Counted from the stretch's first letter, positions 33,559-44,725 are shown. The stretch: 64,000 nucleotides of DNA from Bimastos eiseni (GCA_959347315.1 OY365812.1:748727-812726), one strand, 5' to 3'. Made by a program: numbers and translations. The notes: generated by a model from the sequence alone, not told the origin.

Positions 33559-35238
33559 CTAGACAAGAAATAGTTTCCAATCATGAATAATATAGGCCCT
33601 GTACAATCCTCAGGTCCTCTGGGTAAACCAAATAAATGATCAGCACTTAACTCGGATGAAAAAACTAACAATTGACAAAATTCAATCGGCTGAATAAAAC
33701 CTAGAGTAACTTGCTTTGACCATCTTGCTTTTACACCACCGGATGGTGTCTAGAAATGAAAGATAACTTATGTCGTATAACTGTATGATACACAATTTGG
33801 CGATAATCAGATCGAGAAGATTTGCTCACTAAAACAGAGGGGCAGTCAAAACCAATTTGAATGAAGTCAGTCCTAAACTGGGAATTAAATTACATAAGCA
33901 GTTCAGCGGTACTCACTAGGAAAACCCAGCTCACATTTAAATAAATCTTCATCGCAGAAAGTCGTTCTCAAGGCGATAACTTGTGTACGTGAGAGCATTT
34001 CATTTAACATCTCTCTGACGGCATCCGACAACTTTCCAGAAATTTGCATCTCTTGAATATGAACGACCTCTGCTGATGTTTTGCAGAAGAAGTAAAGAAT
34101 GACGCTGTAGCCTTTTTTGGCAGCAATTAGACGAAGTTCACTACATCTCAGAATACGCGTTGAATCGCCCAATGAACGATCTCCAAACAGTTCGGTGATT
34201 TTGCTGACGAGTTCATCTTCAACTTCATTCACATTATTATCCATTTCCAATTCCGAGTGAACTATGACGACAACTGAAATAGAACAATTAGCAGTAATTA
34301 TAGTCAGCAACTAATATCTGGCCCGCCACTTCAACATATGCCTGCAGACGGGCTACAAACAACTTCACACTAATTGCTCTAAATATTCTCACAAGGATAA
34401 CGAACGATAAAATTTGCACATTACTTAATGCAGACATATGTCATATTAGTAGAAGCTGGACTTGTGCAGCTGTGTTTTTAAACTACTTAAGCGTTTACCT
34501 CCTCCATCTGTCAATACTTTTGCGAGGTGACTTTGATTCGATAAATGCAGACAATAGATCGTTTTGTTGTAGTTTCGTAGACTGGTTCTTCTCAATATTT
34601 CCAACAATGCGTCGTTCTTTTCGTGGGAAACTGTCTTTGACGACACGAAGTCCTTTTGTCGATTGTTAATGATTTCGCGAGAAAAGAGATCACCAAGGAG
34701 ATCGCATGTCTCAAGAAGATCAACAAAGGATTTTTGGTTGTTATCTATAATGGATATCTCTCGTTCTGTCAGCGGCCAATCATCTTCAAACTCAGATGAA
34801 CGTTCTGCAACACAGTTAGAAATATATAACCAAACAAATAAGATTTAAAGGAATAACTAGCCGAACCTGAATGAGCTTCGTGCGTTATTGTATGAAGAGT
34901 TAAAAAAAACAAAAGTGATTGAAGTTTTGAATGTAGACAAAATATATGGCATCAATATTCACCTCCTCCGCTTAAAATGAAGTTCTTCAGATGAGTCTGT
35001 TTTGTTTCGCTGAGGGCGTCTAAAAACCTTTCGTAGATCCCTCTTTCGCAAACATACTCCAGAACTTTCTCACTCCTTCTGTATGAGTCCGGGACGGCCT
35101 TGACCCAGGCGACCTCCGGCCTCGTCAGTGATCGGTTGGTAAGGAGTACATCGAGGAGTCCAAAGTCAGGATCAAGACGATCCGTGATCAGATACTTGTG
35201 CGCTTCTATTAGAGCTCTCAGGTCCATTTCATTTGCGC
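33353..35238 (-). CDS. CARD-CARD-TRADD-N-like gene, five coding exons
   Basis: Exons 35238-34963, 34804-34499, 34273-33917, 33558-33488 and 33436-33353 join with matching phases (1,1,1,0) into 360 residues from ATG 35227 to TAA 33355-33353. The first two exons each encode a CARD/death-fold helical bundle. The third resembles the TRADD-like N-terminal domain, and the last two a short charged tail. CARD proteins assemble signalling platforms in innate immunity and cell death; TRADD-N-like domains occur beside death-fold domains in many invertebrate proteins (family knowledge). No enzyme domain is present, so an adaptor role is inferred. All splice sites are GT/AG and all frames are open. Confidence 0.78.
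33917..34273 (-). CDS. CARD gene exon 3: TRADD-N-like domain
   Basis: Acceptor TTCTATTTCAG|TT, donor CCTA|GTGAGT, phase 1 on both sides, 357 bp. It encodes ELRLIAAKKGYSVILYFFCK, then VHIQEMQISGKLSDAVREML and VIALRTTFCDEDLFKCELGF. The strand-helix-strand pattern and the (V/I)xLRTTxxxEDxxxC ending resemble the TRADD-like N-terminal domain of invertebrate death-fold proteins. Assignment is from memory of the pattern and not certain. Confidence 0.55.
34499..34804 (-). CDS. CARD gene exon 2: second CARD
   Basis: Acceptor GTGTTGCAG|AA, donor GGAG|GTAAAC, phase 1 on both sides, 306 bp. It encodes LTEREISIIDNNQKSFVDLL, then DLLGDLFSREIIN and LLEILRRTSLRNYNKTIYCL, the six-helix CARD pattern with the ALLxIL..R core. 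It ends HLAKVLTDGG, paralogous to the end of exon 1. Symmetric phase 1 permits duplication of whole CARD exons. Confidence 0.75.
34963..35238 (-). CDS. CARD gene exon 1: first CARD
   Basis: Acceptor AACTTACAG|GCGC, donor GGAG|GTGAAT, phase 1 out. ATG at 35227 in good context (GAAATGG) begins MDLRALIEAHKYLITDRLD. The helical pattern continues with VLLTNRSLTRPEVAWVKA and LEYVCERGIYERFLDALSE, ending HLKNFILSGG, a typical CARD length of about 85 residues. An earlier ATG at 35232 opens a four-codon upstream frame that overlaps the main start. Confidence 0.75.
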
Positions 35239-35499
35239 CTGTAAGTTTGTTCGAAGATAGACAAATTGTTCGAAAAAGGCTTTCTTTATGTCATCACTAA
35301 GCCAGTATGTGATTGAACTACAAAGTTGCTAAGTAATTAAGTCGTTCCATTAATAAAGCATTAGGTCATTTAGTAATTGAAGCATTCAGTCATTAAGTAA
35401 ATACGTTATCTTATCTGACAATTGATTCCTCTGTGCATTCGTGTTGTATTGATTAATGCGTTCATACATTTGAACAGGTGCCAATTCTTGCATTCGTGA

Positions 35500-35585
35500 T
35501 CGTAATCGTAATCTACAAATTTCTAAAGCGCCATTAGAAAACCAAGCGCAGTACACCAGCTTATTCACGAGCGCTGATTCGTAAT
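35500..35585. repeat. LINE 3' tail-like repeat
   Basis: CGTAATCGTAATCTACAAAT then CTAAAGCGCCATTAG and CGAGCGCTGA is related to 25885-25960 and 55337-55410. Short stand-alone tail of an L2/CR1-like element; no coding part. Confidence 0.45.
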
Positions 35586-36361
35586 TTCATTTGTTTATTA
35601 TGGTCAGTGGTTTTGTAACCGTCCACGATCGGTCAGTCAAATAAATGACAAATAGGTGTCCGTCAGTTGTGATAATATTACCTTACGTATTGTCGATATT
35701 TATAGAGCGAACAAACGCTAAGTAGAGCGGAAAAGCTTATTTACAGTCTTCCTGGCGGGACAAACGCATTAGGCCTGGAAAGGTTACAATCAGCTATTAT
35801 AGCATAACAAAAATGACCTGACCACGGTAGGCATAGTAGGCCCTACATGACTGTATCGATTAGTCTAAAGGACAGTTCATGCCCATCATAATCGTTAAAA
35901 AATCGATGATTCCATCTGAATTTTAGACAAAGAACCCGCTCGTGTATTTTCTCTTCCTCGTCACTGCGGAATATACAGTAACTTACTTTATGAATAAATC
36001 GTCTTCCATATCTTGCATATTCCCAATGGCTTCATTTTTACTTTCGATTTAAGTTCCTAGTTGAAAGATTGTTTATGGCCAAATGAATCTTGGCGCTCTC
36101 AGTTTAAGATTACGTTAAACCAAGTGCGTTTAATCTGAAGAGTTCGCAAAAATCGCCACGAATAGAATTTATTAATGCACTTCTTGCGTTTCATTCATAA
36201 CGTAAAAAATATACAAATTACATGAAAACCTATGGCAGAGGCGTAACACAAAATTTGCAAGACAGTTCAGAAATTATATGCAACCAAAAATCAAATAAAA
36301 GGATTGACTTGGTATAATTAAGAAAAACTGCGGACTGAATTGAAAGAAAACAGATAACGGT

Positions 36362-36505
36362 TGACTTACTCTGTTTCCTTTTCTCAACAGCTTCTCACTT
36401 GATAAAACGTTTAAATGAGTCTGAATTTGTGAAAACGTAGTCCTACGGGGTAACCAGTTATACGTGAATGACCTCGTTTCTATCTTCTGCTTTGGTTAGA
36501 TGGTT
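36362..36505 (-). promoter_or_regulatory. Probable promoter and 5'UTR exon of the CARD gene
   Basis: On the minus strand: TCTAACCAAAGCAG (CCAAT-like), AGAAACGAGGTCATTCA (36481-36465), then TATCAAGTGAGAAGCTGTTG and GGAAACAGA|GTAAGTC. The last is a strong splice donor ending an exon at 36371. The same exon end and donor are conserved at 45542 (TATCAACTGAGAAACTGCTG...GGAAACAGA|GTAAGTC). The first CARD exon at 35238 has an acceptor before its ATG, so it needs an upstream non-coding exon; this is the best candidate, about 1.1 kb upstream. Transcription start not determined. Confidence 0.5.
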
Positions 36506-36599
36506 CTCTATCACACCTGCGTTGATTCACTGTGTCAACAGACTGTGTTCCATTTATCTATGTTATCACACAGTGTTGTTGAACTGAAACTACCACCAC

Positions 36600-39383
36600 C
36601 AGATCATAACTTATGCAGAAAATGTCCTCCAGGCTAGTGCTATTATTTTGTTAGTTAATCATTTCATCTTGAAAACAGCAATCAATGTCGATGTAATGAC
36701 CATTGTCACCTGTACACAGTACCGTCGAGAGGGGAAGGGATCAGGCGGGTTGCTGCCCCGGGGTCCGGATCTGTGGCAGGGTCCAGTAAATGTCTAAAAC
36801 TTTTCTCTAACTGAGGAAACCTACGAGGCTGTGCAAGAAGAAACTTAATTAAGTGACTTGATTTACTTACGTTTTTCGATGATGGAATCTTTCATTTTCA
36901 TATGTGAGGCTGTGCTAAAAGTTAAATGACTTGGCTTAGGCATACTTACGTATTTCAGTCTTTTTCGTCATATATTCCAGTTTTCGGCTCATAATTAATT
37001 TCAGTAGTATTATTATTAACATTACTATTCATAATATATGGTTATTATTCATTAAATATAGTTCGATGGCCTTTTATAATTAAAGGCTGAGATGAATCTG
37101 CGAAATCACTTTACACGCATGATTTATTTCGGTAAGATTATTATTAACATTGCTATTCAGTAAATACAGTTTGATGGCTTCTTGATAGGTCTGCGTCAGA
37201 CATGGAATTACTGATAAAATTGAAAACACAAGAGGCCCTGAGGAGCACCTGTCCCGAGGCCCTGAGGATCAGCTGTCCCGGGACACGTTGCGGCTCTAGA
37301 CGCCCCTGCCTGTACAGACCACTCCTTCATCTACAACGCGTTTACTTCATGTACACTGAACTCAATGATCAATTCTTTAAAGCGTTTCTTCCAACTCCTT
37401 CTCATCCTCCTTGTCTTCTTGGTTCTGCATGGCCAAATCCTAAACTCATTCTGCCCCTAATGCTCCCTTTTTTTACTCATAATAGCGTAACAACAACCGA
37501 GATGCGTCGATTATTGATTGTATGTTGGAATAATGTAAGCCTATAAAGAACGATTTTCGACGTGCGTAAATGGAAATCTAATAATAATTTCCGCTTATTT
37601 TTCCAAACTAACAATAACGCAGTATGATAACATAATAGTAGGCCTATGAACGAATGATGTCTGCAGCCGCACAGGGCACCCATTACGCCATACATCCAAT
37701 TTAATTTAACCAACAACGCCGTTACGGGTATCGAACTAGATTTTTCAACTCTGCGCTTCAGTGTGTTATCCATTACCGGACACTCTCTACCGGACCCCAG
37801 TATATATGTTAGTTTTGCATTAGTCTATAGTTAATGTTTTGCTTTGTACACTCTACCATCGTATTGAATTAACATTATTTCAAATATAGACTAGGGTACC
37901 TACCCCTAGTGCGGGCATGCTCCTAAAATGGGCACCCGTTGAATCAGAAAATAGAGACGTCATACAGCGTTGCCTTCTAGAAAATATTATAAAGTCGATT
38001 TATTGCTGTTATACCAGAACAAATTATTTCGGCGAAAATTGTGCTTCTAAGGTTAAAATTAAATGTTTCTTTTTTCATACGATTGCTTAAATGTTCTATA
38101 TAGGGCCTATGTTCGATAATAGGCAATAGTTTGGCGGCAAATTATGCTTAGCGTGAACGACATTTGAGCGTATTAAATAACCAGCAAAAGGGAGTAAAGA
38201 ATGACCGTGGTCATTTACGGTACCGCCAGCGCTACAGTAGGCGCCATAGCGCATAAATCTCGCGCTTCTCTCTCAAGAATCACGCGTCAATGACGCATAA
38301 TTGACGCTCCAATAACGCGTCGTTCATGCCGCTACAACGCTGGATTAGCGCTGTCGCGGCTCCGCCCACATGTCAATCAGCTGAATATCTAATGAATGGT
38401 GTGCGCTCTGGGGTCCGCCTTTACTGTCGCCATGCCTTAATTATTCAGAGGCGGATTCCTTTCGCTACTAGATCACGCCATGCTGTGGGTGTCTATATGA
38501 GGAAGTTTGCAGTGGGCTTATGCAGTACATAATCCCGTCTAACTACACGTACTGTAAATACATGCACTGTAATTACATGCGCAATGACCACATGTATAAT
38601 ATCACGTTTCGGTTTATGCGTGCGTGTGTCTGTGCGCGTCTGTGTGTCTGTTTGTGTGCGTCTGTGTGCCTGTCTGTGTATCTATTGTGCGTGTGTCTTT
38701 TTGTTGTGTGTTTCCGTTGACGGTTTTACCGGCAATGGGTAATTTCCTAGTCATGTAGTCAGGGAGGGACAATTGTCCATCCCCGAAGGAGCCGTTGAAC
38801 GCGACAACAATGAGGCGCTAGTTGATTATTATGTATTATTATCATTATTAATATTATGCATGATTTCATGTAGGCCTATGTAGGCTAAGTGTGTACACGT
38901 TTATATGAGTGCATACATGTATGCCCATAAAGTATGTGCGTGAATGTGTGCCTGGGCCCGTGTGAATTTAATTGTAAATTTACATGTAAATCTGCGGCCA
39001 TGTATTACACATGTATGTGTCCACATTTCTGTCTTATTTGCGTACCTAGCCAATACCGCCATTTCGGTAATGAGTGAGTGCATAATTGTTGAGTGGAATT
39101 TTGAATTTGCATAGTTCCATACATGTACATGCGCACCTGTCCAGCGTAAGGTTTTCTAATATCCTCTTATTTCCACTGGGCTGATTTCTGTCTCCAACTC
39201 TTAACCTGCATAATAGTATAATAATACCTAAAAAGACAGCGCCGCCATAATAACGCACAGGGCATGAACCGATGGCTCACCAAAACAAATCCGAAATCAT
39301 TTAAGATCAGAGGCCAGTCCTAAGAGTCAGAAGGATAGTCTAAGAAGGATTGGCAAGGGCACGTAAAAAGGTTTTAAGTTAAG

Positions 39384-39420
<37 letters not shown>

Positions 39421-39630
39421 AATGCACAATATGCATTTGTACACATTTATGCATATTTATTCAAAGCAGGAACAAAGGATATGGTTCTGAAAATAAAACA
39501 TTCACGATTTACGGTCATGCAGAGGGTCATAGCATACGACCGCCTGTGACTCTTCTTTCAAGTTCTATTATTATGAAGACAATGGTTGGGGCACTGAGAC
39601 TCACTGTTTGCAGAGAGTGAGCGATCATTC
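36600..39630. other. Spacer with minor repeats, no gene seen
   Basis: A 26-bp imperfect direct repeat (GAGGCCCTGAGGANCANCTG then TCCCG) lies at 37231-37280, and two related TTATTATTAACATT..CTATTCA stretches at 37008-37060 and 37136-37170. A TG/CTGTGTG-rich tract lies at 38615-38710, a TATATATA run at about 39388-39416, and a GC-richer patch with ACGCGTCAATGACGCATAA at about 38275-38330. No exon recognised. Confidence 0.45.
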
Positions 39631-39639
39631 AATTGACGC

Positions 39640-40060
39640 AACTGTACTGTGTATTTAACCAACAAAAGATACCACTTAATGCCAACAATACTACTGATAT
39701 TCTAACTCTTCGTCAAATAAATTTCCTCAAAATTAATGAATTTATGTATAATTTACAAACCTCCTGTACTTGCTAGTCATTTTACACGAACTTTTGCCAT
39801 TAATCCCTACAGCAATCTTTCCTCTCGCAATTATAGACCTATCTTATGCAGAACAAATATCCGTCAATGCTCCGTTAAATACACAGTACCTAGCACTTGG
39901 AATATGAGACCAATTGAAAGTTGTCCATCCAGCAATATCAGAGTTGAAAGAAACAAATATAAAGAACATCTGTTAGGAATTCACACTCTAACACTGGGCT
40001 CCACTCTTTCAAGTCCAAGAAGAGTCAACACGATAGTGGGGCATTGACTATACACTCGGG
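39640..40060 (+). mobile_element. LINE C-terminal fragment
   Basis: The frame encodes LCIIYKPPVLASHFTRTFAI, then RTNIRQCSVKYTVPSTWNMR and RVERNKYKEHLLG. This matches the C-terminal pattern F.....H.Y.TR.......RT..xxxSIxYxGPxxWNxxP..I....xxFKxxLKxxLL of non-LTR polyproteins. Open for about 103 codons but without the rest of the element. Confidence 0.65.
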
Positions 40061-40208
40061 TTCTCACACCTCACAATACTGCAGCCGTTTGACTGCATAC
40101 CATCAATTCATCTATCAATCAAAAAGATTTGTTATAGCTACCCTTCAAGATAGTTACTGGCCTAACCGCTGACGAAAAGGACTATTCCTAGGTAGGAGAC
40201 GGAGCTCT

Positions 40209-40295
40209 ATGGTAGTCCATTCCATTACATACACTGAGCATACACACACGTACACACACACACATATATATATATACGTATATATATATATCTAC
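40209..40295. repeat. CA/TA simple repeats
   Basis: CACACACGTACACACACACA followed by TATATATATATACGTATATA. Low complexity. Confidence 0.85.
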
Positions 40296-40304
40296 ACTAA
40301 TTCA

Positions 40305-40910
40305 TTCATTCTGAACATTTATATAGCGCCCTTTAAACAAATCTACTCAGGAGCGCTCAGGCTAAGCCTAGCCACGACTAAGGAAAACAGTCATGAGGGA
40401 CTTGTAAAAACTTGACGGTTGGGCCACAAACAATGAGCAGAGCTCAAATGGGCAATCATTCAAAAAATGAAGGGCCCACAACCGAGAAAGCACGGCGCTG
40501 CCTAATAGCAATGCTAGCACGTGGAACTAGAAACTCACCACTCGTCACAGAGTGAAGCACCTGACGCGCTGCAACGTCAGACACTGGGCAGCAAAGATCA
40601 CGCAAGTAAGATGGGACACAACACAAGAGCACTTATGCGGTATGAGAGTCGCTGTGACAAAACATCGCGCATGAATGCAGAAATAGGGGATAATTTAGGA
40701 AAGCGCCCAATAAGCCTAGCAGCCGAGCCCATAATCCGATCCAACCGCACCAGAACTACAAGAGAAAGGCCTGCAAGTAAAGAACAACAATGGTCAACCC
40801 GAGAAATGACAAAGTAATAACAAGAAACATGATCGTGGGTGAGAGAGCGAGAGACCACTTGAAGCTGACGAAGCTGGTAGTAGCAACTCCGTGCAACTAG
40901 GTTCACATAG
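40305..40910 (-). mobile_element. LINE 3' part with reverse-transcriptase tail
   Basis: Minus-strand frame encodes RSCYYQLRQLQVVSRSLTHD, then VISRVDHCCSLLAGLSLVVL and RIMGSAARLIGRFPKLSPIS, the C-terminal reverse-transcriptase block of CR1/L2-like elements. The element ends at GAGCGCTCCTGAGTAGAT..GGGCGCTATATAAATG (about 40350-40315), the characteristic tail. Same family as 15631-16250. The best-preserved 3' end of this family in the window. Confidence 0.8.
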
Positions 40911-41107
40911 TGAGCTCAGAGTCAAGAGTAACTCCCATATCACGGACTGTGATCTGGAAAATTATGACTATGGAAACTAATCCAAGCAGGAATATGTATG
41001 TAGGTCTACATTGATTCGCAGGATTTGTAGCAGGCTGCGTTTAAATAATTGTCCATATATATTATTATAAATTATATATGTGTAAACGATTAATATTGCA
41101 CGTATTC

Positions 41108-41192
41108 ACGATGATGATGATAATGATGACGACAATGACAACGACGATGATGATGATGATGTTGATGATGTTGATGACGACGAAAATAATAC
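41108..41192. repeat. GAT/GAC trinucleotide repeat
   Basis: Imperfect GATGATGATAATGATGACGA array on plus. Simple sequence. Confidence 0.85.
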
Positions 41193-41477
41193 CAATAGTA
41201 TATGGCTCATTCAAACCGACTAACCGCAACATGGTCATCAGTGCATTTCGAACGGACGATAACGTGACAAGTTATTTATTTCACGTCTATTAAGCAATAT
41301 ATATTTGTCATCAATTCAACTTCCCTTCAAACAAGAAATAAACAACTAATTATTATGTCATGCAGGATACACACTGAGGTAATAACCACTGCCTGGTCAA
41401 GTTGAATTCATTTGCGTGAATTCAATAATTTATCCAAGAAATCAGACATCCTGTCAAAGGACAACGTCACTTCGGAA

Positions 41478-41549
41478 TTTCTATTGCTCTTGTTGAATGC
41501 ATAAATACAGCATACGCTGTATTTATGCATTCAACAAGAGCAATAGAAA
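41478..41549. repeat. Perfect 34-bp inverted repeat (hairpin)
   Basis: Left arm 41478-41511 (begins TTTCTATTGCTCTTG, ends AAATACAGC) and right arm 41516-41549 are exact reverse complements, separated by a 4-nt loop ATAC. Perfect pairing over 34 bp is longer and cleaner than usual for a microRNA precursor and fits a recent palindromic copying event or an assembly artefact. The bases just outside do not pair. Confidence 0.95.
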
Positions 41550-41739
41550 GCAATAGTCAGTGACACGCATTCTCATCTGCTGTTAATTGCCGTCTCAAAC
41601 AAAGGCTATTAGTAGATAGCTACAGTCAACTAACAAACGGTTCGCGCGATATCATCTCCCGTTAGCGAGAGTGTACTGAATACACCGAAAGGTGAAACTC
41701 ATATGATATATTTTATTTTAGCATGTGCCATCTGTCAGC

Positions 41740-42620
41740 TGTCGGCGGCTATGCGTTAATTGTTCCACTCATGTGCTTAGGGCCACCACTGACAACTCTT
41801 TTCAGCTTAATGTAGTGTGGTTGTCGACCTCCGACACCAGTGGCGTCATCTCAGCAGTCTCAGGTTCAGTGTCGTTGTCCCGTCGGAGTTTTCGGTCGAA
41901 CTTGGCCTAGAACTCCCGTTGCCAGCGCGCATCTGTTCTTTCTGTTGCTTGCTGAGGAAGCGCTTCAGCCAGACCTGCAGCTGCTGACTCTCATCGGTCT
42001 CTTAAGTCCCACGAACCCGGTTCGACGGCCGCCTTTGGTCTTCTGAGTTCATAGTCGCCCGATAGGCCTCCAGGCGAACAGTGCGATGCGCTTCATCCAG
42101 TGTCTTCGTCTCTCGCTCGCGTACTTTGAGCGAGAGCTCCCGATATCTCATTGCCTACAGGAAAGCGTCCTTCGCGATGATTTCGGTGGTCTCGGTGGAT
42201 GGCGCAGGATAAGGGAGCACGATGAAGCGAAACATTTCATGCAACAGGTCATTCGGACTTTCTTCCATTCGTTGGCGTCGTCGGTAGTATAAAGTTGGGC
42301 ACCGAAAATTTCGGTTTGTCCTTCCGTCCTATACCGCTGACGCAGCCTTTCAGCAAGCTCATCGTAGGTCACGTCCTACCGTGCCCCAAAGTCCCACGGC
42401 AGCTGGGCAGCGGCCCTTTCCAGAGCGCAGCGTATATAGTCAACTTGGTCCACGGCGGTCCATCGGTTATGTCACACACTTCGAGCTGGGCCAAGAATGA
42501 TTCAAGCCACCCAGCAGCAGTTGAAGCGAACGCCAACGGAAAACCTTGAATTCCTTCCCGTCTTCTTCTGGTACCTTGGAAGGTCGCGCTCCGAGGTTTC
42601 CCCGTCATCTTTTAGATTTC
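41740..42620 (-). pseudogene. Gypsy-type LTR retrotransposon gag remnant
   Basis: On the minus strand, ATG at 42608 begins a frame containing AAGWLESFLAQLEVCDITDG. After a frame change comes YDELAERLRQRYRTEGQTEI, then FGAQLYT and, further on, EAHRTVRLEAYRATM. This resembles Gypsy/Mag-class Gag (coat/capsid-like region). Stops and frameshifts are present and there is no pol downstream in this copy. The 5' part matches 61078-61270, where it is fused to pol sequence by an internal deletion. Confidence 0.65.
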
Positions 42621-42673
42621 CTCTGAGTAAGTAAGACCTGCTCGGTCTGGCGCAGGATTTCAGATTGTCCCGA

Positions 42674-43198
42674 TGATAGAAATCAGAGACACTAGACGAA
42701 AGATGAATTCAATACGTTGATCGACAAACATTCTGTATTATATCAGCAGCAGCAAATAATTCTTTGTGGTACTGCATCGATCGTAGACATTATCGAATCA
42801 GCCTCTTACACACTGCTGCTTTACACACTGCTCCCTTACGCTATTGCTCTCTACGCCACTGCTGCTGCCTGACGATGGTGGAAGTTGCAGTTTAACGACA
42901 CTGTTTGGTAACACAGACAATAAATGTCGTCCTCCTCCTATATCCAGGCATGGGATTGGCACTGGCAGAGTTCAACCAGCGAAGGTGCTTTGCTGTCTGC
43001 TCTGCGCTGCGCTTCCTTACCAAAGGCTACAACAGAGCCAGAGCCTTATTTAGAGCCCTGACTAAGCTCCAACAGAGCCCAACAGAGCCTGAGCACAGCG
43101 ACCACGTCCAGCCAAGAAGAAGCGCAGGCAATTCTCGCCCCGAAAGGCCAGTCCAACCATCACACGGCCGGGGAGGTACCCAAGGGAATAATGCTACA
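42674..43198 (-). repeat. Possible 525-bp LTR, copy 1
   Basis: Lying immediately 5' of the gag start, this segment begins TGTAGCATTATTCCC and ends ATTTCTATCA on the minus strand (TG..CA). The matching segment in copy 2 (61331-61855) is also exactly 525 bp. The boundaries are inferred; no second LTR or target-site duplication was found. Part of it (ACGACACTG....TCGTCCTCCTCC..TATCCAGGC) recurs in diverged form near 46246, 46446 and 48860. Confidence 0.4.
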
Positions 43199-43329
43199 GT
43201 CTTGTAATGCTTTAGCGCAATTGATTCTAAACGTTGATAACGAACAGTTTCTCATTGAACACAATTATTGTAGTACTATCCATGCAGGAAAAATCTCATA
43301 TTTAATCCAATTTACAGTTATAGCCTATA

Positions 43330-43630
43330 CTATTATTTTCATCAGCACAGCTTCCATTTGAAGGCCTTTCTTTCTATCATTTATATCTTTATTTATGCAT
43401 GATATTCTTTTCATAAATCCAGATTCCATTTGAGCATGATTCTTGTCAGTTTAAGCAGTCGAACCTATTATACATAACATGATTCGTTTCATCAATCTAT
43501 ATCCCATCTGAAATTTTTTTTAATCGGTCCAATTTCTATTATTCGTCCCAGCTTCTAGATAAACATAGGCCCTAACTGTTTTTATCTATCCAGCTTTCAT
43601 TTGAACTCCCGTTCATCAGCAATTTGGTCG
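43330..43630. repeat. Degenerate ~45-bp tandem array
   Basis: Repeated CAGCTTCCATTTGA..GCATGATTC..TTTCATCAATC units, related to the core of the inverted-repeat element at 29630-30190 and to 61995-62270. Confidence 0.5.
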
Positions 43631-43789
43631 CGTTTTTAAAACTATTTCACAAACATGCTAACAGGAAATAATTAAATACGGTAAAGCTTATGAAGATCAA
43701 CATTGTAGTAATTAATTGCGCTATAACCTAATATATTACAGAAAATGTGCCTAAATTGTGTGGCGTCATTAATCGACGACCAGTATTTA

Positions 43790-44075
43790 TGTTACTAATG
43801 CAAAGAAGAGCTACAAAAATGATTTGTGGCTATAATGAGCTATGAAGAAAGGTTGAATGAGTGAATTAAAAACATTTGAGATAAGGAGGAGCAGAGGAGA
43901 CTTGATTGAAGACTACAAGTTTATTACTGAAAAGGACGCGGTGCATTCGGAGAGGTCCTTTCAATTTGCACCAAATAGAGTAACTTGGGGACACAGATAT
44001 ATTATAAATTATTTAACCCGTACTCCTTCTAAGGCCGAACGCACACCCGGTTTATGTTAGAAATATTTAATTCTA
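43790..44075 (+). mobile_element. LINE C-terminal fragment, copy 1
   Basis: Plus-strand translation: QRRATKMICGYNEL, then ELKTFEIRRSRGDLIEDYKF and VTWGHRYIINYLTRTPSKAE. Matches the RRATKxI...YExRLxxLxLxxLxxRRxRGDLIExYKI...RxxRGH motif of non-LTR reverse transcriptases. A diverged copy with an internal deletion is at 62440-62610. Confidence 0.8.
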
Positions 44076-44639
44076 ATAAATACATAACACCAAGAAGAAA
44101 GTTTAGTGGAGATATGGGAAGGAACAGTATAATGTGCAGAGGAAGTTTGATGCGACAGAATCATAGCTAATAAGGATTTAAGATCGTCTGTTCCTTCTTT
44201 CGTTTTCCAATCTTTCTATTTCATGCCATATTTAACTGCAGATAATAATTATGATGCCCATGTTTCCAGCTGGTGTCCACAAAGTGTCTCTTTGAGCCCT
44301 ATCAAATATACAATGACAGGTAGAATGATAATATGAATATGAACACAGGGCAACATTAGGCCTACAGTCACCAATCCTTGCTCTTAAAAAATTACAACCT
44401 GCATGACCTGTATCAGGCAGTTGATGAAATTTGGTATGAAATACTAAACCGTTTCTACCAATCCTGGGCCTTGACAAACAATAACTGAATCTGGGAGGAA
44501 GTTCATTGCCCCTTCACAAACTCATTTCAGAACACACTGGTTGACATGATCTTAATTGTATGTATTAGGAGTACACTTAGGGGACGCGTTGCCAGCAGCC
44601 AAAGACTAGTTGGGCTTGCTGTAGCGTGACAGTCGTGAA

Positions 44640-44725
44640 CCACAGTCAATGAATAAATGGGTCAGGGCGGTTGAAGCAGGAAGCGGCGGCGATCAACCAT
44701 GTCAGCTGTTCAAAGTCAAACAGGC
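44640..44725. repeat. Dispersed GGCGGTTGAAGC repeat
   Basis: GGGCGGTTGAAGCAGGAAGC and GGCGGCGATCAACCATGTCA recur at 63206-63250 (duplication) and, diverged, at 46725-46775 (GGGCGGTTGAAGCGGACTGC). Confidence 0.6.

Noticed and set aside
40521..40817. 98-residue plus-strand frame
   Set aside because: It is the shadow of the minus-strand LINE reverse transcriptase at 40598-40906.
41740..42620. Intact retroviral-like gene
   Set aside because: The gag-like frame has frameshifts and stops and lacks pol, so it is a dead LTR-retrotransposon remnant.
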